A stretch of 64,000 nucleotides of DNA from Holophagales bacterium. GTDB taxonomy: Bacteria; Acidobacteriota; Thermoanaerobaculia; UBA5066. Shown here piece after piece: positions 33,143 to 41,377 of this stretch. The position numbers and the translations under genes were made by a program. Under the pieces are notes generated by a model that searched no databases, was not told the origin of the DNA, and worked only from the letters and a program-made list of their open reading frames with translations. The DNA lies in the NCBI GenBank assembly GCA_016719485.1, contig JADJZB010000025.1:147903-211902 (forward strand), read 5' to 3'. How positions within the stretch are numbered: the stretch's first letter is position 1; each line of letters starts with the position of its first letter.

Positions 33143-34648
33143 CTACTTCTTCTTCGTCCCCTTCTTCGCGGGCTTGGCCTTCACGACGGGCTTGGCCTTC
33201 TTCGCCGGAGCCTTCTTCGCCGCCGCCTTCACGACCGGCCTCTTGCCGGGCGTCGCGATCTTCGAGGGCTTGCCGAGGGCGGCGACCTCGCCGAAGTAAC
33301 GCGTGAAGGCCGCCATGCCGCCGGAGGCCTGCTCCCAGTCGAAGTTCTCGTTCGGGGCGTGGTAGCCGTGCTCGGGCAGCGAGAGGCCGAGGAAGATGAC
33401 CGGGCACTTCAGGACGTTCTCCATCGTGACGACGGCGCCGATGGATCCGCCCTCGCGGACGAAGACCGGCTCGCGCTTGAAGGCGAACTGCATCGCGCGC
33501 TTCACCGCCTCGGCGAGCGGCCCGACCGTCTTCCCCTGGTACGGGTCGAGGCGGTTCTTGACGTGGACGACGACGTCCTTGTTCTTCGACTTCACGAACT
33601 TCGTCACGAGCTTCGCGATCTTCTCGCCCGTCTGGTTCGGGACGAGGCGGCACGACACCTTCACCTCGCCGCGCGGCGGGATGACCGTCTTCACGCCCGG
33701 GCCGGTGTAGCCGCCGATCATGCCGTGGATCTCGAAGGTGGGCTGCGCCCAGATCCTCTTCATCAGGTCGAGGGGGTCGCTGGTCCGGAGCGACTTGAAG
33801 AGGTGGTCCTTCTTGAAGCCGGCGACGGTGAAGCCGGAGCGCTTGAAGTCCTCGAGCTCCTTCTTCGTCGGCGGGACGACGTCGTCGTAGAAGCCGGGGA
33901 TCTTCACCCGGCCCGTCGTGGCGTCGAAGCAGTCGTTCACGAGCTTCATCAGCTCGGCCATCGGGTTGCGCGCCGCGCCGCCGCAAACGCCCGAGTGCTG
34001 GTCGGTCTCGCCCGTCTCGAGCGTGAAGAGGAAGCCCTGCAGGCCGCGCAGGCCGGCGGGGCAGGCGGGCTTTCCGCGGGCGATCCAGATCGTGTCGGAG
34101 ACGAGGACCGAGTCGGTGGCGAGCTCGGCGGCGTGCGCCGCGATCGCCTTCTCGAAGCTCGGCGAGCCGATCTCCTCCTCGAACTCCCAGAGGACGCGCA
34201 GGTTCACGGGAAGGTCGGCCTCGAGGGCGGCCTTGATCCCGTAGAGAGCGGTCAGCGCAGGCCCCTTGTCGTCGGTCGTGCCGCGTCCGAAGTAGCGGTC
34301 GCCCTGCTTCGTGAAGGTGAACGGTTCCGTGGCCCACGGCTCCGTCTCCATCGAGGCGGGCTGGACGTCGAGGTGGTTGTAGACGGTGACGGTCGGCCAC
34401 TCGGGATTCTTCGTCCACGTCCCCGAGATGATCGGGTGACCGTCGGTCTCGAGGATCTTCGCCTCCCCGCCGAACCGGCGGATCACGTCGGCCGCGAGCT
34501 TGGCGTTCTCGCGGATCGCGTCCTTCTTCGTCGGGTCGACGGAGATGCTCGGGATCTCGACGAAGTCCTTCAGAAGGGCCTCGAACGCCTCCCGGTTTTC
34601 CGCAGCGTACTTCTTCAGGGCTTCACGCGTGAGGTTCTCGGTCTTCAT
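33143..34648 (-). CDS. M20 family dipeptidase with a Lys/Ala/Pro-rich C-terminal tail
   Basis: A 501-residue cytoplasmic M20 enzyme of the dipeptidase/carnosinase type. Zinc-site landmarks: VYNHLDVQPAS (His, Asp), GRGTTDDKG, EFEEEIGS, and PEHGYHAPNENFDWEQ near the C-terminal end of the catalytic domain; a dimerisation domain lies between about residues 200 and 400. The last ~45 residues are an unusual basic tail rich in KAxAKKxPAKKAK, like histone H1 or HU-tail repeats, absent from ordinary family members. No signal peptide. Third gene after ricT and hfq on one strand, with gaps of 66-78 bases. The tail could bind nucleic acid or anionic polymers, which is speculation. Confidence 0.9.
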   Translation of the reverse strand: MKTENLTREALKKYAAENREAFEALLKDFVEIPSISVDPTKKDAIRENAKLAADVIRRFGGEAKILETDGHPIISGTWTKNPEWPTVTVYNHLDVQPASMETEPWATEPFTFTKQGDRYFGRGTTDDKGPALTALYGIKAALEADLPVNLRVLWEFEEEIGSPSFEKAIAAHAAELATDSVLVSDTIWIARGKPACPAGLRGLQGFLFTLETGETDQHSGVCGGAARNPMAELMKLVNDCFDATTGRVKIPGFYDDVVPPTKKELEDFKRSGFTVAGFKKDHLFKSLRTSDPLDLMKRIWAQPTFEIHGMIGGYTGPGVKTVIPPRGEVKVSCRLVPNQTGEKIAKLVTKFVKSKNKDVVVHVKNRLDPYQGKTVGPLAEAVKRAMQFAFKREPVFVREGGSIGAVVTMENVLKCPVIFLGLSLPEHGYHAPNENFDWEQASGGMAAFTRYFGEVAALGKPSKIATPGKRPVVKAAAKKAPAKKAKPVVKAKPAKKGTKKK

Positions 34649-34714
34649 GCCCCGAAGTCTAGCGCCCCCCGGGCGCATCGTGCCGGGCTCCCGGGCGTGG
34701 AAAAGTCAGGCGGT

Positions 34715-35167
34715 TCAGCGGGACGGGGCCCCGGGCGGGGCCGAGGCGCCGCCGTCCTCTTCGGAGGCGCCGCGCTCCGCGCGCACCCGCCGCCGCCGGA
34801 ACTGGCGTTCCTCCTCCTCCTTGTAGAGGTACTTGATGGCGCTCTTCTGCAGGAGGAGGTTCGGCGCGTTCTCGCGGTTCAGCTTGAGGGCGTCCTTGTC
34901 GTACCACTCGATCCAGCCGCGGAGCTCCTCGCCGTCGACGAGCCGGACGACGATGGGCGTGCGCGCCTGCATCTGCTTGAGGTAGTAGAACGACTCCGCG
35001 TTCGTCTGGTCCGCCGGCGCCCCCTTTCGGACGCCGCGCTGGGCGGAAGGATCGCGCCTCACGTCGGAGAGCGAGGGACGGATCAGCTTCCGCGGTGCCA
35101 GCTCGTTGTTGGGGTCGGGGGCGCCCGTCGAGGGACCCGGAGTGGGTGGCTTGCGGACCAAGGCCAT
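34715..35167 (-). CDS. hfq: Hfq-like RNA chaperone with extended N terminus and tail
   Basis: A 150-residue protein. Residues about 55-118 are an Hfq/Sm domain: AESFYYLKQMQARTPIVV (Sm1 start with the proximal-face Gln), LVDGEELRGWIEWYDKDALKL and an Sm2-like LLLQKSAIKYLYKE in place of the enterobacterial YKHA motif. A 50-residue Pro/Arg-rich extension precedes it and a charged arginine-rich stretch plus disordered tail follows. Hfq hexamers match small RNAs to mRNAs. The pattern with GWIEWYDKDALKLNREN suits acidobacterial-type Hfq. It lies between ricT and the M20 gene. Confidence 0.85.
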   Translation of the reverse strand: MALVRKPPTPGPSTGAPDPNNELAPRKLIRPSLSDVRRDPSAQRGVRKGAPADQTNAESFYYLKQMQARTPIVVRLVDGEELRGWIEWYDKDALKLNRENAPNLLLQKSAIKYLYKEEEERQFRRRRVRAERGASEEDGGASAPPGAPSR

Positions 35168-35245
35168 GCAGGCTCCTTCCCGAGAGGGGAGGTCGTCTCG
35201 AGGGGTGTGTTTCGGGGAAGTCTACCCGAAGGGCCCGCGCGCGGT

Positions 35246-36019
35246 TCAGGCGGCGGGAGGAGGGGGGGCCGGGCCTTTCCGGTCACCGTCCTTGCGGTCG
35301 TGGCCCTTGCTCGACATCTTGCGGGCCGCCTCGATCCCGCCCTCCAGCTCGTAGGCGAGGCAGCACTTGAGGCGGCCGCACATCCCGGTGAGCTTGGAGG
35401 GATTCGGCGTGATCCCCTGGAGCTTGGCCATCCGGATCGTGACCGGGTGGAAGCCCCTGAGCCACGTGGAGCAGCAGAGGGTGAGGCCGCACGGTCCGAT
35501 GCCGCCGACGATCTTCGTCTCGTCGCGCACACCGACCATCCGGGCTTCGACGCGGGTCCGGAAGCGGTCGGCCATCTCGCGGCAGAGGTCGCGCAGGTTC
35601 GCCCGCTCCTCCGAGGAGTAGAGGACGGTGATCCGCCTCCGGTCGAACGGCACGGCGCACTTGATGAGGCTGACCGGCAGGCGCAGCTCCTCGATCCGCT
35701 GGGCCGCGAAGCGCGCGGCCTCGTCCTGGAGCTCGAGACGTTCGGCGAAGTCGGCCGACTCGGAGTCGGAGGCGAGCCGGAGGAGGCGCTTCGCCTTCTT
35801 CTGGGAGCACGACTTCGCCAGGACCGGGGTCAGGGTCACCACCTCGGCGTACTCGGGCCCGTCCTCCGTGTCGACGACGATCCTCTCCCCCGCCCGGACA
35901 CCGACCTCGCCGGCGAAGACGATCGTCATCTTCCCGTCCATCGCGTCGGCGAGACGGGCCCCGACGTAGTTGCCGCCGGGGTTCACGAGGGTGCCGAGGG
36001 AGCAGCTGGAACAGCTCAC
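35246..36019 (-). CDS. ricT: PSP1-domain protein RicT (YaaT)-like
   Basis: A 257-residue PSP1-family protein, GTG start at 36019. The PSP1 domain spans about residues 55-140 and is followed by the Cys-rich C-terminal block GPCGLTLCCSTWL and GMCGRLKCCLAYE that, in RicT, helps to hold [4Fe-4S] clusters. An additional CSSCSLG cluster lies at the extreme N terminus. In Bacillus, RicT with RicA and RicF governs RNA processing by RNase Y; no RicA or RicF is visible nearby, so the role here is inferred from family. Placement directly upstream of hfq is consistent with a role in RNA metabolism. Confidence 0.87.
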   Translation of the reverse strand: MSCSSCSLGTLVNPGGNYVGARLADAMDGKMTIVFAGEVGVRAGERIVVDTEDGPEYAEVVTLTPVLAKSCSQKKAKRLLRLASDSESADFAERLELQDEAARFAAQRIEELRLPVSLIKCAVPFDRRRITVLYSSEERANLRDLCREMADRFRTRVEARMVGVRDETKIVGGIGPCGLTLCCSTWLRGFHPVTIRMAKLQGITPNPSKLTGMCGRLKCCLAYELEGGIEAARKMSSKGHDRKDGDRKGPAPPPPAA

Positions 36020-36067
36020 GAACCCTTGATTCTCACGATCCGGTCGCCGCAGGTCAAACGGCCCCCG

Positions 36068-37051
36068 TCATCCCCGCGGCTCGTGCCCCTCGCGGGCCAG
36101 GACCGCGGCGCCGAGAATCCCGGCGTCGTCTCCCAGTGCCGAGGGGACGATCCTGACGTCCGCCAGGTCCGTGAAGAAGGCGTGCCGGCTGGCCGCGACG
36201 CGGACCTGCTCGATGTACCCCTGTCCGACGTCTTCCGCGACCCCGCCTCCCAGGACGAACAGGTCCGGCGAGAAGACGTTCCAGAGCGTGGCGATCGTGA
36301 TGCCGACGGCCCGGGCCGAGCGCGCGACCGCGCGCTCCACGAGGGCGTCGCCGGCCGCGAGCGCCTTGCGCAGGTCCGAGCCCTTGAGGCGCCCGTCCTT
36401 CTCGAAGACGGACCGGGCGACCGAAGTCCTCTCCCCCTTCTCGATCCGTCGCCGCATGAATGCGGTCATGCCGATCTTCGCGCCGATCCCCTCGAGCGTG
36501 CCGTCGATCGTCCCGTCCCCCGCCTTCTTCAGGTCGACGAAGCTCTGGCCGATCTCGCCCGCGTTGCGGTTCCGGCCGAGCCAGAGCTTTCCGTCGAGGA
36601 CGACGGCCCCACCGATTCCGGTGCCGACCCAGATCGCCACGACGAGGCGCTCGCCCCTTGCCGCTCCGAGGCGCGCCTCTCCGAGCGCCGCGACCCGGAC
36701 GTCGTTCTCCAGCCGCTTCGGGATGCCCGGGAACGCCGGCTCGAGCGCCGAGGGGACCTCCCACTTCTCGACGCCCAGGTTCATGGCCCGCAGCAGCGTC
36801 GTCCGCGCCGCGTCGAGCGGACCGGGGAGCCCGAGGCCGATCGCGGTGACGTCGCTTCTTTCGGCACCGGCCTCTGCGAGCGCGGTGTCCGCAGCGGCCA
36901 CGAGCGCCTCGGTCATCTCCCCCGGCCCGCCACGGAAAGGGCTCTTGACCTTTCCCCGCCCGCGGATCTGCCAGTTCTCGTCGACGACGCCCGCGAGGAC
37001 CTTCGTCCCCCCGACGTCGATTCCGAGGGCCAGGTTCTTCCCGTCGGCCAT
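36068..37051 (-). CDS. ROK family sugar kinase, probable glucokinase, lacking the zinc motif
   Basis: A 327-residue ROK protein. The phosphate-1 loop GIDVGGTKVLAGVV (residues 10-23), LENDVRVAALGE with the catalytic Asp, and WVGTGIGGAVVLDG (phosphate-2) are intact, so kinase activity is likely. The usual ROK zinc module (GExGH followed by CxCGxxGC) is missing: the His is Gln in NAGEIGQ and the protein has no cysteine at all. It is divergent from pgi by 59 bases, suggesting joint control of glucose entry into glycolysis. Glucokinase is the best guess; other hexoses are possible. Confidence 0.83.
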   Translation of the reverse strand: MADGKNLALGIDVGGTKVLAGVVDENWQIRGRGKVKSPFRGGPGEMTEALVAAADTALAEAGAERSDVTAIGLGLPGPLDAARTTLLRAMNLGVEKWEVPSALEPAFPGIPKRLENDVRVAALGEARLGAARGERLVVAIWVGTGIGGAVVLDGKLWLGRNRNAGEIGQSFVDLKKAGDGTIDGTLEGIGAKIGMTAFMRRRIEKGERTSVARSVFEKDGRLKGSDLRKALAAGDALVERAVARSARAVGITIATLWNVFSPDLFVLGGGVAEDVGQGYIEQVRVAASRHAFFTDLADVRIVPSALGDDAGILGAAVLAREGHEPRG

Positions 37052-37110
37052 GAGACGCTCCTTTGCGGTTAGTCTAAGGGGAACCCATCGCGACCACGCA
37101 GAGGTGAATC

Positions 37111-38712
37111 GTGCCCGACCCGTCCCTCTCCCGTCTCCGGAGCCTTTCCGCCGCTGCCCCCGCGGTTCCCCTCCTCGTGGACGTCTCGAGGACGTGCCTC
37201 CCGGCGCACGCCAAGACGAGCGACCCGCTCCTCGTCGAGGCGTTCCCGGCCGCCTTCTCGGGGATGGCCGCGCTCGAGGCGGGCGGCATCGCCAACCCCG
37301 ACGAGGGGCGCCGCGTCGGCCACTACTGGCTCCGGGCCCCGGAGCTCGCCCCGGAGCCGGTGCTCTCTCACGCCATCGAGGAGACCGTTTCCCGGGTGAA
37401 GGCGTTCGCCGCCGACATCCACTCCGGAAAGGTCGCTCCCGAGACGGCCGGCCATTTCAGGAACGTCCTCCTGATCGGGATCGGCGGCTCCGCGCTCGGC
37501 CCGCAGCTCGTCGCCGACGCCCTGGGAACACCGGACGACCGGATGCGGCTCTTCTTCTTCGACAACACGGACCCGGACGGGATTGCCCGCGAGATGGACC
37601 GGATCGCCGCCGCCGGCGGCATCGCCCGGACGCTCACCGTGGTGGTTTCGAAGTCGGGCGGCACGAAGGAGACCCGCAACGGAATGCTCGTGGCGCAGGC
37701 GGCCTACACGGCCAAGGGGCTCGATTTCGGCCGGCACGCCGTGGCGGTGACGCAGGACGACAGCGACCTCGACAAGCGCGCCCGGCGGCAGAAGTGGCTC
37801 GCTCGCTTCCCGATGTGGGACTGGGTGGGCGGACGCACCTCCCAGCTCTCCGCCGTCGGGCTCCTCCCGGCCGCGCTCCAGGGACTCGACGTCGACGGCC
37901 TCCTCGAGGGGGCGCGCTCCTGCGATGCGGCGACGCGGATTCCCGACGTCGGGAAAAACCCCGCGGCCCTCCTGGCCCTCGCCTGGTATCGCGAGACGGA
38001 AGGGCAGGGCCGCAAGGACATGGTCGTCCTCCCCTACAAGGACCGGCTTCTCCTCCTCTCCCGCTACCTCCAGCAGCTCGTCATGGAGTCGCTCGGCAAG
38101 GAGAAGGACCTCTCCGGCAACACCGTCCACCAGGGGATCGCCGTCTACGGCAACAAGGGCTCGACCGACCAGCACGCCTTCGTCCAGCAGCTGCGGGACG
38201 GGGTCCCGAACTTCTTCGTCACCTTCATCGAGGTGCTCAAGGACCGCAAGGACGGCCTCCCCTCGCTCGCCGTCGAGGAGGACGTCACCGCCGGCGACTA
38301 CCTCCACGGCTTCTTCCTCGGGACGCGCGAGGCGCTTTCCGAGAAGGGGCGCGGCTCGGTGACGATCACCGTCGAGGACGTCTCCGCCCGATCTCTCGGT
38401 GCGCTCGTCGCGCTCTTCGAGCGGACCGTCGGCCTCTACGCCCTCCTCGTCGGCGTGAACGCCTACCACCAGCCGGGGGTCGAGGCGGGAAAGAAGGCGG
38501 CGGCGGCCGTGCTCGACGTCCAGCGCGCGCTCCTCGGCGCGATGCGGACCGAGAACGCGACCTTCCGGACGGCCGAGGAGTGGGCAAGGAAGGCGAACGC
38601 CGGGGCGGAGACCTCCTGGAAGGTACTCGAGCACCTCGCGGCGAATCCCGACCACGGCGTGAAGCGCCGCCCGGGCGCCGACCCGTTCGCCTCGACCTAC
38701 GGCGTGGGCTGA
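37111..38712 (+). CDS. pgi: Glucose-6-phosphate isomerase
   Basis: A 533-residue enzyme with tandem SIS folds. The signature FRNVLLIGIGGSALGPQLV, VVSKSGGTKETRNGM (phosphate-binding SIS motif) and YGNKGSTDQHAFVQQ (PGI signature with the catalytic His) are all clear. It interconverts glucose-6-phosphate and fructose-6-phosphate in the cytoplasm. GTG start at 37111. Divergent from the ROK kinase, the preceding step in glucose use. Confidence 0.95.
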   Translation: MPDPSLSRLRSLSAAAPAVPLLVDVSRTCLPAHAKTSDPLLVEAFPAAFSGMAALEAGGIANPDEGRRVGHYWLRAPELAPEPVLSHAIEETVSRVKAFAADIHSGKVAPETAGHFRNVLLIGIGGSALGPQLVADALGTPDDRMRLFFFDNTDPDGIAREMDRIAAAGGIARTLTVVVSKSGGTKETRNGMLVAQAAYTAKGLDFGRHAVAVTQDDSDLDKRARRQKWLARFPMWDWVGGRTSQLSAVGLLPAALQGLDVDGLLEGARSCDAATRIPDVGKNPAALLALAWYRETEGQGRKDMVVLPYKDRLLLLSRYLQQLVMESLGKEKDLSGNTVHQGIAVYGNKGSTDQHAFVQQLRDGVPNFFVTFIEVLKDRKDGLPSLAVEEDVTAGDYLHGFFLGTREALSEKGRGSVTITVEDVSARSLGALVALFERTVGLYALLVGVNAYHQPGVEAGKKAAAAVLDVQRALLGAMRTENATFRTAEEWARKANAGAETSWKVLEHLAANPDHGVKRRPGADPFASTYGVG

Positions 38713-38725
38713 GCCCCCGGGCTCA
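38710..38725. terminator. Small palindrome joining two convergent stop codons
   Basis: TGAGCCC-CC-GGGCTCA: both genes' TGA codons form the ends of a 7-bp stem between pgi and the gene on the other strand. It may serve as a weak bidirectional terminator; no T-run is present. Confidence 0.4.
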
Positions 38726-39265
38726 CCCCTTCTTCAGCGCCTTCAGCAGCGCGTCGAAGGCCGGCGTCGCCGCGAGGACCGTCTTCTTCGGGCCGACCAT
38801 CTTGAAGAAGACGGGACCCTGAGACCCCTCGGCGATGCCGCCGCGGAGCGCCCAGCCTGGCTTCGGCGTCATTGCGCCCCCGGGCATCCCGGAGGAATAG
38901 GTCCCCTCGGTCGTCACGATCGTGACCGGGATCGTCCCGGCCTTGATCGCGATCGGCTTTCCGGGCCCGGCGCTCCCCTTCTCCGCCTTGAACTGGGCGA
39001 TCCAACGGTCGACGTTCGCCTGCGTTCCGCCCCCCTGTCCCTGTCCGAAGTAGAAGACCGCGACCTCGCCCCCCTCGGTGTCTCCCGCGGCGGCCGGCAC
39101 CTTGTACGTGACGACGCGCATCGAGGAAGCGGACGGCGCCACGGCCCACTCCTTGGGCGCGGTCCACGCCAAACCGCCCGCCGCATTCGTCGCGCCGGCC
39201 GGAGCGTGGGACGACGCCATCTGGAAGAGCACCATCGTGGAAATGAGAAGCGTGTTCATGTCCAC
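38723..39265 (-). CDS. Uncharacterised exported protein
   Basis: A 180-residue protein with a short signal-like N terminus (LLISTMVLFQMASSHA). The mature part has WTAPKEWAVAPSASSMRVVTYKVP, VAVFYFGQGQGGGTQANVDRW and a TYSSGMPGG segment. Proteins with the SSMR, FYFGxGxGG and NxxRW pattern are found in several environmental phyla without a known function. It is probably periplasmic. It follows a strong hairpin downstream of hflC and so is likely transcribed by itself. I cannot name a role. Confidence 0.75.
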   Translation of the reverse strand: MDMNTLLISTMVLFQMASSHAPAGATNAAGGLAWTAPKEWAVAPSASSMRVVTYKVPAAAGDTEGGEVAVFYFGQGQGGGTQANVDRWIAQFKAEKGSAGPGKPIAIKAGTIPVTIVTTEGTYSSGMPGGAMTPKPGWALRGGIAEGSQGPVFFKMVGPKKTVLAATPAFDALLKALKKG

Positions 39266-39278
39266 GGACTCTAGCAGG

Positions 39279-39308
39279 CCCGGGGCGGGGCCGAAGCCCC
39301 GCCCCGGG
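39279..39308. terminator. 13-bp perfect GC hairpin with CGAA loop
   Basis: CCCGGGGCGGGGC (39279-39291) pairs exactly with 39296-39308 around a CGAA tetraloop. It lies between the hflC stop and the next start on the same strand. There is no T-run, so it is a pausing or mRNA-stabilising hairpin or an atypical terminator. Confidence 0.6.
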
Positions 39309-39311
39309 GAA

Positions 39312-39335
39312 GGGGTCAGGTCTTGATTTTCTATT
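39312..39335 (+). repeat. GGGGTCAGGTC-core dispersed repeat
   Basis: GGGGTCAGGTCTTGATTTTC followed by TATT. The first 20 bases are identical to those at 51555 and 55074, and the 11-base core is shared with the palindrome arms at 19525-19583. It occupies the hflC downstream region. Confidence 0.85.
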
Positions 39336-39347
39336 CTGCGGCCGGAC

Positions 39348-40286
39348 TCACTTGGCGGAATTCAGGTACCGGAGCAGCTCGCTGTCGGTCGAAAGGATGA
39401 GGGTCGTCTCCGGGTCGATGCTCTCGCGCAGGGTGTTCATCGACTTGAGGAACCGGTAGAAATCGGGGTCGCGGTTGTAGGCGGCGGCGTAGATGTCGGC
39501 GGCCTCGGCGTCGGCCTTTCCGCGGATCTCCTGGGCCTTGCGGTAGGCCTCGGACTCGACCACCCGCAGCTGGCGTTCCTTCTCGCCCGCGATCCGGGCC
39601 GCCTCGCCCGCCCCCTCGGAGCGGTAGAGCTCGGCGATCCGCTTGCGCTCGGAGATCATCCGGGCGTAGACCTCCTGCCGCACGGCCTCGACGTAGTTGA
39701 TCTGCTTGATCCGGAAGTCGAGGATCTCGATGCCGAGGTCCCCGGTCCGGCGCCGGGCGTTCGCGAGGACCTCCTGGGTCAGCTTCTCGCGGCCGTGGTC
39801 GACCTTCTCGGCCGCCTCGGGCTGGCTCAGCTCGGCGACGTCCTCGGCGACGACGAACGGCCGGTTCGTCGACCTCACGAGGTCGATGAGCTCGTTCTTG
39901 GCGATCGTGTTCCGCGTCTCGCCGTCGAGGATGTCGTCGAGGCGCGACTGCGCCCCCCGCTCGTCGCGGAGGCGCTGGAAGAAGAGGAGCGGGTCGGTGA
40001 TGCGCCAGCGGGCGTAGGAGTCGACCCAGATGAACCGCTTGTCCTTCGTCGGGATCTGGTTCGGGTCGCCATCCCATTCCATGAACCGCTTCTCGAACGC
40101 GTGGACCGTCTGGGTGAACGGCATCTTGAGCTTGAGCCCGGGCGTCATGATCGGCTTGCCGACGGGCTTGCCGAACTGGGTGACGACGACCTGCTCGGTC
40201 TCCGAGACCGTGTAGAGGGCGTTGGAGAGGACGACGGCCGCCAGGATCACGCCGACGACGAGAACGGTGATCCGGATCTCCTTCAC
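39348..40286 (-). CDS. hflC: HflC, SPFH/band-7 membrane protease modulator
   Basis: A 312-residue band-7 protein with an N-terminal membrane anchor (ITVLVVGVILAAVVLSNALY) and the HflC patterns VSETEQVVVTQFGKPVG, FMEWDGDPNQIPTKDKRFIWVDSYARWRI in two parts, LGIEILDFRIKQINY and ARMISERKRIAELYRSEG. A long coiled-coil region lies between about residues 200 and 280. HflK and HflC form a large cage around FtsH in the inner membrane. ATGA overlap with hflK. Confidence 0.93.
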   Translation of the reverse strand: MKEIRITVLVVGVILAAVVLSNALYTVSETEQVVVTQFGKPVGKPIMTPGLKLKMPFTQTVHAFEKRFMEWDGDPNQIPTKDKRFIWVDSYARWRITDPLLFFQRLRDERGAQSRLDDILDGETRNTIAKNELIDLVRSTNRPFVVAEDVAELSQPEAAEKVDHGREKLTQEVLANARRRTGDLGIEILDFRIKQINYVEAVRQEVYARMISERKRIAELYRSEGAGEAARIAGEKERQLRVVESEAYRKAQEIRGKADAEAADIYAAAYNRDPDFYRFLKSMNTLRESIDPETTLILSTDSELLRYLNSAK

Positions 40287-41269
40287 GGCTTCACCTCCGG
40301 CGTGCCCGGCATCGGGAGGAGGGGCAGGACCCCCTTCAGCTTCTCGTCCAGCACGACCTTCTTCTTCACCTTCGGGTAGATCTCGCTCATCGTCTCGAGG
40401 TACATGCGCCGCCGGGTCACCTCGGGCGCGCGCTGGTAGGCGGCGTGCACCTTGACGAAGAGCTCGGCGTCGCCGCGGGCGCGGTTGACGCGGTCCGTCG
40501 CGAACCCTTCCGCCTGCTCGAGGGCCTGCTGAGCCTGCCCCTTGGCCCTCGGGATGATCTGGTTGTAGTCGGCGCGGGCCTGGTTGATGAGCTTCTCCCT
40601 CTCCTGCTGGGCCTGGTTGACCTCGTTGAAGGAGGGCTTGACGGCGTCGGGCGGGTTGACGTCCTGCAGGACGATCTGCTCGACCTTGATCCCGTTCTCG
40701 TACTGCTCGCAGAGGGCCTGCAGCCGCTGCTCGACCTCCGCGGCAATCTCCTGGCGGCCCACGGTCAGGACCTCGTTCACGCTCCGGTCGCCGACGACCT
40801 CGCGCATGACGGTCTCGTTCATGTCGCGGAACGTCTTCTGGACGCTGCGCACCTTGAAGAGGTACTTGTAGGGGTCACTGACCCTGTACTGGGCCGTCCA
40901 CTCGACGACGGCGACGTTGAGGTCGCCCGTCAGCATGAGCGACTCGGCGGAGAGGTCCTGCTGCGAGTAGGTCCGCCGGGTCCCCGAGGAAGACTCCGTC
41001 CGGAAGCCGAACTCCTCCTTCAGCTGCCGCTCGACCGGGACCTTGACGACGCGCTCGATCGGGCTCGGGAGCTTCAGGTGAAGGCCCGGAGAGACCGTCC
41101 GGACGTACCGCCCGAAGCGCAGGACGAGCCCGGCCTCCTCCGGCTCGATCGTGAACCAGGCCGAAAAGAGGACGGCGAGGGCGACGAGGCCGAGGACGCC
41201 CTTGAGGACGAGGCCTCCCGGGATGTTCGGCGGCTTGAACTTGAGCACGTTCGGGAACTGGTTCTCCAT
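40283..41269 (-). CDS. hflK: HflK, SPFH/band-7 membrane protease modulator
   Basis: A 328-residue HflK: a short cytoplasmic lead with NIPGGLVLKGVLGLVALAVLF as the membrane segment, IEPEEAGLVLRFGRYVRTVSPGLH, LMLTGDLNVAVVEWTAQYRV, and the coiled-coil QAQQEREKLINQARADYNQI. The Gly-rich cytoplasmic N-terminal extension of enterobacterial HflK is missing, which explains the shorter length. GAGGAG precedes the ATG at 41269. The hflK-hflC order is the usual one. Confidence 0.93.
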   Translation of the reverse strand: MENQFPNVLKFKPPNIPGGLVLKGVLGLVALAVLFSAWFTIEPEEAGLVLRFGRYVRTVSPGLHLKLPSPIERVVKVPVERQLKEEFGFRTESSSGTRRTYSQQDLSAESLMLTGDLNVAVVEWTAQYRVSDPYKYLFKVRSVQKTFRDMNETVMREVVGDRSVNEVLTVGRQEIAAEVEQRLQALCEQYENGIKVEQIVLQDVNPPDAVKPSFNEVNQAQQEREKLINQARADYNQIIPRAKGQAQQALEQAEGFATDRVNRARGDAELFVKVHAAYQRAPEVTRRRMYLETMSEIYPKVKKKVVLDEKLKGVLPLLPMPGTPEVKP

Positions 41270-41377
41270 CGGGTCTCCTCTCGCGGACGAAAGCTCCGGA
41301 AAACCCGGAGCGACACGACGAAACAACGTCCAGGTTTGGAATCGAATTCCCGCCGTCGTAAGGTCCGCTCCGAAACC

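Noticed and set aside
33032..37072. A plus-strand open frame of over 1,300 codons opposite M20, hfq, ricT and the ROK gene
   Set aside because: It is the antisense of four well-supported genes and its composition (Arg, Leu, Glu, Asp) shows no domain; it is a GC-skew artefact.
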